Origin: Amoebidium appalachense
Lineage: Eukaryota > Ichthyosporea
Direction: 5' to 3'
DNA: 64,000 nt
Assembly: GCA_963693365.1 (NCBI GenBank)
Contig: CAVNZM010000010.1
Span: 2,666,001 to 2,730,000 of the forward strand
The notes under the pieces are model-generated. The model was not told where the DNA came from and did no database searches. It saw only the letters and a program-made list of their open reading frames with translations. This document shows, in pieces, positions 37,276 to 55,492 of this stretch. Position numbers and translations under genes: made by a program. Numbering within the stretch: position 1 is the stretch's first letter; each line of letters opens with the position of its first letter.

Positions 37276-38793
37276 ACCACCACCACCACCACCACCACCA
37301 TGACTGATTGCCACCACCACCACCTAATCCATCACCATGTCCCCCCTCCCCCCCCCCCCCCTCCCCCCCCCCCCCCCCCCTCCCCACACACACACACACA
37401 CACACGGACCCACAAGTACACGCACACTCACAGGCGCACATCCACCACCACACATCCACCACCACCATAATAGAAACTTATTGACCACACTTCCAAAACC
37501 CATTTCCAAGTCCCCCCCCCCCCTAAAAAAAAAATAAAAAATAATAAAACAAAACCCTACCAAGCCAACCCAAAAAATGCCCAAGCACGTGCATACAAAA
37601 CAATGGGGACCATTTACACACCCAAAATGCAGTGCACACTTGCCTGAAGGCACATGTCCAGCGTAACCATTTTTGTCACCAAACGCCGAGAACTTAGCCG
37701 CCTGCTCCTCTGGGGGAAGTTCTGTCAGGCGCTGGTCGTGGGGGCGGAAATCGTTACGCTTTTTGAGTTCATACTTGGTCCAATGCAGCGCCCTCGAGTA
37801 ATACAGGAGCCGCTGCTCGTCGTATCGCTGCTTGTGGAGCTCCGAGAGGAGGGTGGCAAAGGCGTTTGGGCCCACACCTTTGTCTGCCAGTGCACGCAAC
37901 AATGTTACCACCTTTAGGTCGAGCCCACTGCGGTGGCTAAGGTAGGCCGGAAACTGATCACGCATGAAGAGTGGAAGGCGTTTAATTGTCTGGGGGTTTG
38001 TGCCGGCAAAGTTTTTTTTGCATGTGTCACAAAAGTACCGGGCCGTGATAATGTAGTAGCAGCTGTCAAAGTCGATAACACGCCGTCCTACGGGGTTGCT
38101 CATGAACCCATTGCGAGAAGTACGGTGTGGGTTGGGGTGGTTGTGGGGGTCCACGTAGTGATCATCGAAGGGGCACGGCACCATGAAACCGGGAGACAAC
38201 CTTTCCGGAAGCCAGGCAAAACATCTGGGTTTGTAGAAAGGCGCTGGATCGCCCCCAAATTTAAAGCCTATAATGGGAGGTGGAAGATGCCACCCCACAG
38301 GCGTCTTCTCATCTTTGAGACTCTCTTTCACTGTGTGCAGGTGCGACTTGATTGTTTCGCCCGCCGCGTCAGAAAACTCCTCTCCACCGTCATCCCCGTC
38401 CGTATTATCTTCTCCCTCTTCCTCCCCTTCATCCTCGTCTACCCGGTACGCATCTGCTGCTGCATTTAGCAAAGGTTCCTCGTCGGGTTGCACCTGTATG
38501 TCTGGTGGGTGTGGAGCAGGGGCCCGATCCATTTCTCTTGGTAACGAATGGACGCTACCTGCCTCAACTACACGGGCCCTTATGTCGGCGGCCTTAGATA
38601 GAGGGGGCTGTTCGGGTTGTACGTTTACGTTTAGTTCCTGCAAAACAGCTTTGTTTGCCGTCCCAAAACCTGCAAAGTTCGCTAAAGGCTGAACAAATGC
38701 AGCATCTTTTTTTTTGCGCCCAGCTCCCTCCCTAGCTCCGCCTGTTTTATGCCCAGGGCGCTGTGTTGTGCCCTTAGGGCAGCCTGGCTTCAT
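30844..38793 (-). CDS. Large multidomain protein with a DEDDy 3'-5' exonuclease domain
   Basis: Exons in phase: 38793-37644, 36661-36473, 35484-34654, 34174-33534, 33068-32862, 32443 to about 31908, and about 31868-30844; about 1,520 aa. The ATG at 38793 opens MKPGCPKGTTQ, GHKTGGAREGAGRKKK; a long acidic stretch and a Cys/His-rich domain follow (FYKPRCFAWLPERL, YFCDTCKKNFAGTNPQTI). This N-terminal half resembles proteins annotated DUF6729, from memory. Exon 3 holds a WRN-type exonuclease: Asp566 and Glu568 (GLDCEWVY), Asp632 (IGTDSAHL), Tyr701 and Asp705 (YAALDAY). The C-terminus has CKTCGRQGKGC then SCPRW and a Gly/Pro/His-rich tail. Two introns appear to use GC donors. Frame changes near 31.9 kb at a 10-nt G run; a 43-nt intron (GAG|GTCGAG to AACCAG) would also restore it. 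It could be a host nuclease or the gene of a mobile element. Confidence 0.78.
32498..32567. repeat. (GT)n plus G homopolymer in an intron
   Basis: About 16 GT units pass directly into a G run of 37 nt (32531-32567). The array sits just downstream, in minus-strand gene terms upstream, of the acceptor at 32445-32444. Confidence 0.93.
32645..32740. repeat. (CT)n, (GT)n and G tract, compound
   Basis: About 22 CT units, then GT units, then a G run (32714-32740). Same intron as the array at 32498, from which it is separated by 77 nt. Confidence 0.93.
34508..34557. repeat. C homopolymer, 50 nt
   Basis: Unbroken C run in an intron of the exonuclease gene. A second run of about 34 C (34377-34412) followed by (ACC)n lies nearby. 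On the coding strand these are G tracts. Confidence 0.9.
36057..36126. repeat. C homopolymer, about 70 nt
   Basis: The longest single-base run in the window, in the intron between exonuclease-gene exons ending 36473 and starting 35484. The G-rich strand is the transcribed sense. The exact length is likely uncertain. Confidence 0.9.
37228..37475. repeat. C homopolymer of 48 nt with (ACC)n, C-rich and (CA)n tracts
   Basis: A C run (37228-37275) leads into ACC trinucleotides, another C-rich block (37348-37381), and CA/CAC tracts. It lies in the first intron of the exonuclease gene. Confidence 0.9.
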
Positions 38794-39862
38794 TTTAAAC
38801 ACTTGGGGCCTGGCCCCCTGCCCCCCTAGTGCGACTACGTTACCGCAAACATTCCCGTATTCCAGTGTGCTCGGCAATGCTGCTCATGGCCTTCCCGGAC
38901 TGGTTGTGACCAGTAAAGAGCGCGCCAATTCCTGACCGCCGCCTACAGCAGTGTATGATCTGTTATCCATATTCGGCAAAAGGGGTCTTGCCCAACCAAT
39001 GGCTTGAATCCTTGTAACTTTGCTTTATCCATATAAGGTTAGCTGAACACCCCCCCCTCCAATCATACCCCCCCCTTCTCTCTAGTAGTAGCTCCTGGCA
39101 TGCCGCACCCCCCCCCAACACATAGACTGACCCTAGCCTCGTTTCGGACTCGGACGCAGACGGCGTAAATTTCTTTTGGCGGCACATAGCACCATAAAAG
39201 GTTATCATGCCATAGACCAATCAGGCTCGTGTCTCGCACATTCCTTCATGGGTGAGCACCCAATAAAAGCCAAGGCCTTTACCTTATGAGTGCACGAAGC
39301 CACGCTGCACAGTCTGTCTGTCTGCTACACACGGCAAAAGCTAAGCTTCCGGGCTTGTGTTGCTGTGTAGGGGCCCTATGTGTCAGACGGCCTCCCTGTC
39401 TCGAACCTTTCTCAAACTGTGGCTGCTCTTTCCCACTGCCACCCGGTACATGTCCAAGCATTCACAGCCAGCGCCTTGTGTGCCGGTCAGGGTGTGCGGA
39501 GTCAGGGAAGTTGCCACAGACAACGAATAGCTGAAAACTTGTGTGGTTGGGGGCTGAACCGTTTCTTCTTGCCGAACACCCAGCCACTAAACCACCCACG
39601 TGGCTCATTTTTACGTCGTCACCACTGAAGCTTAAGCTCTCTCTTTTTCCGCTCAACGCTTCCAGCATTCTGGGCGAGCTACAACAGCCAGCTACAACAG
39701 CCTAGGTTTTCTTCGCGTGTCCGTCATAGCGATTAGACGTTTTCCAGTGCGCACGCGCCCCATATACACACACAAGCTGTTTATGGCAGAACCACACAGT
39801 ATTTTCCTGCAGTTGCTGCCACGCGTTCATTCTAAGGACCCCCGGGGTCGGCGACCCCAGGG
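38794..39862. promoter_or_regulatory. Shared upstream region of the divergent exonuclease and prominin genes
   Basis: The two start codons are 1.07 kb apart, facing away from each other. CCAAT-type boxes occur at about 38996 (CCAATGG), 39214 (CCAATCAGG) and 39258 (CCAATAAA). No coding exon is clear, although an upstream prominin exon with a signal peptide may be hidden here. A hairpin-forming GACCCCCGGGGTC with a following GACCCC lies at 39836-39859, just before the prominin ATG. Confidence 0.4.
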
Positions 39863-49006
<9,144 letters not shown>

Positions 49007-50600
49007 GGGGCAACGTGTAGGCCAGACACACAGACATGCACACAGTCACACACACACATCACACACATACACACACACGCACATCACACACACACACATA
49101 CACAGGCGCACACATGCACACGGATAAGCAGTAGCCATTGGCACACCAGAGGCACCTAACACACGGGTACCCGCACACATTTGTGTGTGCACCGGTCCAA
49201 CACCTGACCACAACAGGCATACACAAGACACCCACATGCACGCTAAGCGAACATAACACCGCACAGTATTTACGCGCGATTGACGGGAAGCACGACTCAA
49301 AACAAACTATTCGAATGCGAGCCCGTGGATGGGTCCGATGTAAAGTAGTGGGTTGGGTGAGGTTGGGTGGATAAGACTGGCTAGAAACTCTTTCTCTCTG
49401 TTCGTGAGACGAGCAAGAACTACTCACGTGCACACAGAGCAAACATATCATGTAGTTTCTCATCGTGCTGGATCTACTTAGGTTAGTCAGTTTTAGTATC
49501 CTTGAAATGTGGCAGTCTGCCACAGATTACAATCATTATCATGTAAAACTAGTTGTTCGAATTTTAGTTAAGTAGCGATAATAGCTATATAAGCCGTGCA
49601 TATAGGATGCCTTCATACCACCGTCTTATGTTTTACTAGTTGGTTAGCATTGGCATCCATACATATGCCAGGGTGCAAACTTAAATTCACCCTGCTTCCA
49701 AACCACGCATGTTATTATGTAACCGTTGTGTATCTTCCTTGAACCAAAGTTAATTATTCGTGGCAGCCATACAAACACATGGGTCCACGTGCACCACAAC
49801 ACAACAATCAGCCATGGGGCACATGAATGCTGGCCGTGGCTCCGATGATCCACTGTCCGCAGCATGACTTTCACGAAGCCAATTGCAAGCTGCCATGGCC
49901 ACCGAGGCCGTTCAACCCATATGCATGCTGCTTGTAGCTAAGAGAAATGTGCTTATCGCGACCAGCACATGTACACACACATACTTGCGCACACACAGGG
50001 CCAGATCCTTGCAACCAACTGGCCCTTGCCGAGCAAGATTCGATTGCCCATATGTCGCCTGCACAAACGAAAGACACCCTGCAGTACTTCTGTAGTGATG
50101 TATATGCCCGTGTGTGCCCCAACCCAAAACACCCCATCCGGATCCACTGGTACGTTTATTGATAAACTTAAGCCGGCCATACAAATCATCGATAGCACCA
50201 ATAGAGGCTTCATCATATATAATCAAATTAGCGGACAAACCACACCTAATTCTAATCACACAGCATGATAGTAACCATGTTAATAACCAATGTGTACCTA
50301 CATAAGCATAATATCTAATATACTATATACTGTAACGGCAAATAGAATAATGCACCAAGGCTAATCTTTAATGAATAATTTAAGTTCATAAAAAAAGACG
50401 CACCTCTAGCTCTAATCATCAATTTCATTAATTAAGCAGCGTTAACAACACCGTCACCTACAACTAGGGTAATATAAATATTCAGTAACATTGCCTCGGT
50501 ACACGAATACATTCATGATTGACCATTACTGAACATTGCAGGCATGCACCAAAACCCCATATATCTTTGTCATGCCTGATCACCATCACCACAATCCCAT

Positions 50601-50637
<37 letters not shown>

Positions 50638-50746
50638 CCCCCTTCCCCCCTCTCCGCCTGCCCTCTTCTCCTCCCCCCCCCCCCCCCCCCCCCCTCACCC
50701 ACCCACCCACCACCACCACCACCACCACTCTCCGTGCATGGGCACA
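49007..50746. other. Intergenic region between convergent gene ends
   Basis: Prominin (plus) and the FAD monooxygenase (minus) both end here. No exon is visible. It holds CA-rich DNA (49028-49130), AT-rich DNA (49500-49660 and 50200-50520), a C run of about 36 nt (50601-50636) and (ACC)n (50708-50729) just before the monooxygenase stop. Confidence 0.6.
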
Positions 50747-51122
50747 CTACATGGCCGGTGGCCCCTTGCTTGGCACGGGGCTTGCATCGGCAATCTCCCT
50801 CTCTGCCTGGGCCAGGAAGGCACTGCTCAGCAGGGTGTGCCGCACAAACAGGTCACGCAGCATCCCCCGCCAGCCCCCGTGTGCATGTGTGATGTAGCCC
50901 AGCAGCCGTGCCATGTCCACCATGCGCTTGGTGCGCTTGTGCCTGTGTATTTGTGTGTGTGTGCGTGTGTGTGTGTGTGTGTGTGTGGGGGGGGGGGGGG
51001 GTGCGTGTATGCGTGTGTGCGTGTGCGTGGGTGTGTGTGAGTGTGTGCGTGCAGAGGTGTGTGCGTGCGCGCGTGCGTGTGTGTGTCTGTGTAGGGGTGT
51101 AGGGGTGCTGCGGTGTGTGTGT

Positions 51123-51153
<31 letters not shown>

Positions 51154-52844
51154 GGGAGAACTGGGGGTTGAAATGGTGCGCGTGAGCGCTGGGATAAGTC
51201 AGGTGTAGTAAAAACGATCCGATGTCCTGATACTCCTGGCTGATGATAGTTTTTTTATCACTGGTTGCTTTCATAGTCTGTGCACTGCATATGCATGGCA
51301 AGCAGTGGTGCCCAGTTTTGATCGTATCAACTGGCACTTGACACTGCATACCACAACCCTACATGTAAGGGATACCTGAAAGCATCTGCGCTCGACCTGG
51401 CCGTGTGCCTACACAAACATCTTCCATCATGCTATTGATATGCCTATGGATTCTGACAGCCTGAAACACCCGAGGGGAAGGAGGGAGGGAGGGCGGAAGG
51501 GCGGGCGAAGGGGGGTAGGGGTGGGTGGGTGGGTGGGTGGTGGGGGGGGGGGGACCGGCCACACCACTGTCGCCCCGAGGCTCTCGGCCTGAAGCTGCCA
51601 ACACGATCTTTATCTGTTTCCCTTTTCTTTCTTTCTTTCTGAATCCCCCAAAGGAGGTGTGTGTGTGTGTGTGTGTGGGGGGGGGGGGGGAGGGGGGGGG
51701 GAAGGGGGGGCGGGGGATGGTGTGTGTGTGTATGTGTGTGTGTGGGGAGGGGGGCGAGGGTACTTAACCTCTTGTTGTAGTATTCCTCGAGGGAGGGAGC
51801 CAGCACATAGTTGTGATCGTGCAGTGCCTTTGCAAGTACCACGGCATCCTCTATGGCCAGGTTGGCCCCCTGGCCCACATAGGGCAGGGTGGCGTGGCAG
51901 GCATCCCCCAGCAGGCATACCCTGCCCCGGTGCCATGTGGCCTTGTGCCGCCGCCAGAACAGGCCAAAGTGCAGCAGCCGACCGGGTGCCGTGTACTGTG
52001 CGCACGTGCGCACCACACTGTCTGCCGGGTATTGGCTGAGTATCAGCTGCTCCAATAACTCCTCCGTCTGGCCTGTCTCGGCCCCCCACTCGTCCCTGCG
52101 TGGGGGTGTGCTGCACTTGTACGAGTGTGCCCACACCCAGAACCGTGCGTCCTGGCGCAGGGCATAGGCCACAAACTCGCCCCTACCATACATGACCACC
52201 AGGTTGTGTGGCTTCAGCACGTCTCCCTGCAGCACATCACCCACTAGCTGCCTGTCTATGACCCCGTAGAAAACATTCTCGTTGGAAAACACGGGGTCGT
52301 CGTGGTCTGCCCCCAGCACGTGTGCACCCACCGTCGAGTTAACCCCGTCAGCACCTACAACAAGGTCAGCCTCGAAGGTGCGGCCACCCTCCACGTGCAC
52401 ACGTGCACCGTGCGTGTGCTGGTCCACCCCCACCACCTTGTGCCCGTAGCGCAGTTCGTCCTTTTCCAGCTGGACTGCCAGCAAACCTATCAGGTCTGAG
52501 CGCTGCACACCTGTCTGGTAGTAGCCGTGGTTGCGGTACAGCTGCTCCAGGCTGGTGTGGCCCCATACCTGCTGCGTGTCTGGGCGCAGCACCACTAGTT
52601 GGTGCAAGGGGTTGAGCAGTGGCCTAAGCTTGTCTGTCAGGCCCAGGGAGTCTAGGCACAGCTGGCCGTTGACCGACAGAGAGAACCCAGCCCCAACAGT
52701 GGACTCAAAGCCCTTTGCCCTCTCCAGCACGGTCACGGCTATCCCCCGCTGCTTGAGTGCTACGGCCGTGGTCAGGCCCCCAACCCCAGCACCCACTATC
52801 AGCGCAGACCGCACACGTGCTAGGCCCGAAGCCGCAGCAGCCAT
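50747..52844 (-). CDS. FAD-dependent aromatic-ring-type monooxygenase
   Basis: Two exons, 52844-51769 and 50942-50747, join in phase (AG|G) to give about 423 aa. The family's three FAD motifs are present: GxGxxG at residues 18-23 (VGAGVGGL) followed by Glu41 at the end of strand 2; the DG motif at 164-170 (GADGVNS); and the GD motif at 313-317 with its extension ([24 protein letters not shown] in pieces), which binds the FAD ribityl chain. A conserved QRSDL lies at 114-118. This is the salicylate-hydroxylase/zeaxanthin-epoxidase class: NAD(P)H-dependent hydroxylation or epoxidation, with the substrate not readable from sequence. No signal peptide is evident; the N-terminus is Ala-rich. It is divergent from the P450 at 53470, which suggests shared control. 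Donor is GTTAAG, unusual but phase-correct. Confidence 0.93.
50951..51153. repeat. (GT)n and G tracts in the monooxygenase intron
   Basis: GT and GCGT repeats with G runs (50988-51001 and 51137-51156). On the minus strand these are CA repeats ending close to the acceptor at 50944-50943 (ACACAAATACACAG). Confidence 0.93.
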
Positions 52845-53469
52845 GGTGCCCTCCTGGACTGTGGGTGTTTGTGCCCGTGTCTACCTTGCAGAAATAGTGT
52901 CTTCCTACGTCCAAGGGTGTGTGCGTGCCTGTGCACTTGCACCATCACCCCTTGCCCGTCGTGAACAACGCCTGCTCAGGGGATCTGACCAGTGGAGTTA
53001 CAGGTTGCTTGTGAGTGGCGCGGCGCTATGTGTACCTACAGTGTCACAGCACGCCTATTGAATATGTTGTCAACATAGAGCGGGTTATACACAGTGGAAG
53101 GGCCAAAAATGTTACGCTATAGTTTACTGCCAACGCCTGCTCATACTGTGACCGTCAATGACCTAACGTACTGTACTACGGCTGTAGCTACAAGTAACTG
53201 CAGTACGGCAGAACCATGTTCGCTTTCGAATTCTGAAATTTTGTTTGATATCGATGATGCATGGTTGACGAGCTCACATGTGAGCCGTCCATGACGTCAT
53301 GAGCCACACGGTGAGCCTCATCGTGCGCACAAAACACAGGCCGAGCATGATCATGACTCAACCTGTATATATTTTAGTTTGTTTTGCCTCTAGACCACTT
53401 CATACATACGTATACGTGCCGTGCTGAACACACATCAGCTGTGCGTGCGCTGCAGGGACCGAGCCAGCC
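52845..53469. promoter_or_regulatory. Divergent promoter between monooxygenase and P450
   Basis: The 625 bp between two outward-facing start codons contain a perfect CRE palindrome TGACGTCA (53292-53299), an AP-1/GCN4-type TGACTCA (53354-53360) and, right after it, a TATA-like TATATATTTTA (53366-53376), about 95-105 bp before the P450 ATG. Motifs are read directly; binding by bZIP factors is inference. Confidence 0.5.
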
Positions 53470-55051
53470 ATGTGGGTCACCGTGGTGCTGGCCGGCGGCG
53501 CCGCTGTGGCGCTGCTCGTCTATGCAACAAGGAGGCGGCCCCCTGCAGAGGGCATACCCATCGTGCCGGGTGGCGAGGGGGTGGGTGTCCTAGCGTAGCC
53601 GTGTGCAGCATGCCGGCGGGGGTGGCTATAGGTGGTACGGGGGGAAGGGGGGGGAGGGGGGGGAGGGGGGGGGGGGGGGGGGGGGGGGGGGAGGGAGGGA
53701 GCACTGCTGTGTTGTTTATAAATGTCCATTGTGCGAAACAACCACCAGAGAGTTAATGGGAAGGGAGTTACGCGGGTGCTAGGGGATGGTATTGACAAGT
53801 GTGGCTGCAGCGCCTGGGCCATATGCGGACGGTGCTGGGGCACTTCCAGCGGGGTCAGATCTACAAGTTCCACGAGCAGTGCTTCAAGCAGTGTGGGCCC
53901 TTCTACGCCATACGCAGCCTGTGGGGTCACAACTACGGTGTGTGTGATGCAACAGTCATACGTGAGGTGCTTAACAACATGGAGGCCTTTGGCGTGCCCC
54001 CCACACTCAAGAGCACCATAGAGCACGTCAACAAGGGCAGCCTTCTCATCATGGAGGGTGACCCATGGCGGCGGCAGCGCAAGCTCCTGCAGCCCACGTT
54101 TGGTGCCCCCCAGCTGCGCCGTGTGCACACCATCACCCTGCAGTGCGTGCCCTCAGCGTGTGTGTGTGCGTGTTTGCTGGGTGTGGGTGCTGACAGGGCG
54201 GGCAGGGAGGCCGACCTGCTTCTGGACACGTGGGCCCAGGCGGCCGGGGGCCGTGTGCTTGGGCTGGAGGGGCTCAAGGGGCTGACCATGCAGGTGATAG
54301 GCCAGCTGGCATTTGGGCTGCGCTTTGACGAGGGCACCAGCCATCACTCGGCCGTGCCGGCAATATTCGTGGGCCTTAGCCGCAGAGTGGCCCTGCCCTT
54401 TGCCTTTCTCTGGTGGTGCGTGCTCGTGCTTCCCCGCCTGCACAAGCACACACCATTACAAAACTAAACACCCATTGCTTGCTCCTTCCCTTTGCTGCAC
54501 TGTGTTGTTAGTGTCCACCCGCCAACCCTTTCCAGTCCTGACGTGGTTTGAAATTTTTTTTTTGGTTGTTGGGTCAGGTTCCTGCCAGACCGGCGTGAGT
54601 TCTGGGGGGCCGTCAGTACTATCCGCAGTGTGGTCAGCGACATACTGGAAAAGAGGGCCGGCCAGCACAGCGGGGGGGACACAGCTGCCGTGCCTGATGC
54701 TGTATGTCTGTCATGGCTGCTGGCTAAAGGCACCGCGTGCTTGCCTTGAGCTGTGTGTTGGTTGAATACGGGGGTTTCCTGCAGCAGAGTTGTTGCTCCG
54801 GGGGGAGGGGGGAGGGGCCCCGTGGGGGTGGGGGGGGGGGGGGGGGGGGGGTTCTGTGTAAGGCCTCACCTTTTTTCTCTCTCTGGCCTTTTTGGATTTT
54901 TCTTTTCTTTTCTTTTCTTTTCTTTTCTTTTCTTTTCTCTTCTTTCCTTTCCTTTCCTTCCTTCTTTCTTTCTTTCTTTTTTTTTTTTTTTTTTTTTTTG
55001 CATTTTCTTTTTCTTTTTCTTTTTTTTTTTCTTCTTCTTTTTTTTTTTTTG

Positions 55052-55090
<39 letters not shown>

Positions 55091-55330
55091 GGGGGGGGGG
55101 GGTGAACAGGGCTGTGTTTGTGTGCGGACCCCTAGATGTGTATAAGTAAGCAACTACAGGCATTGGTGGTTGTGCGTGCGTGGATGAGGGATAGGTGCAT
55201 TGTAGTGTTGACTGTGTGGGAGGGCAGATCGACAACATGCTGGGCACACGGGAGACGGAGGGGGTGACGGGGCTGAAGGGGCTGACGGATGAGGAGGTAC
55301 TGGGGGCTATCTTCACCCTGTATCTGGCAG

Positions 55331-55386
<56 letters not shown>

Positions 55387-55406
55387 CCTCACTCTGCATC
55401 TGGCAG

Positions 55407-55492
<86 letters not shown>

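Noticed and set aside
39284-39534. Upstream frame as the prominin signal-peptide exon
   Set aside because: It has a modest hydrophobic stretch but no donor that joins the exon at 39863 in phase with confidence.
54899-55089. Poly(A)/retrotransposon tail suggested by the long T-rich block
   Set aside because: The tract is CTTTT/CCTTT-type simple repeat followed by G, with no adjacent element or target duplication.
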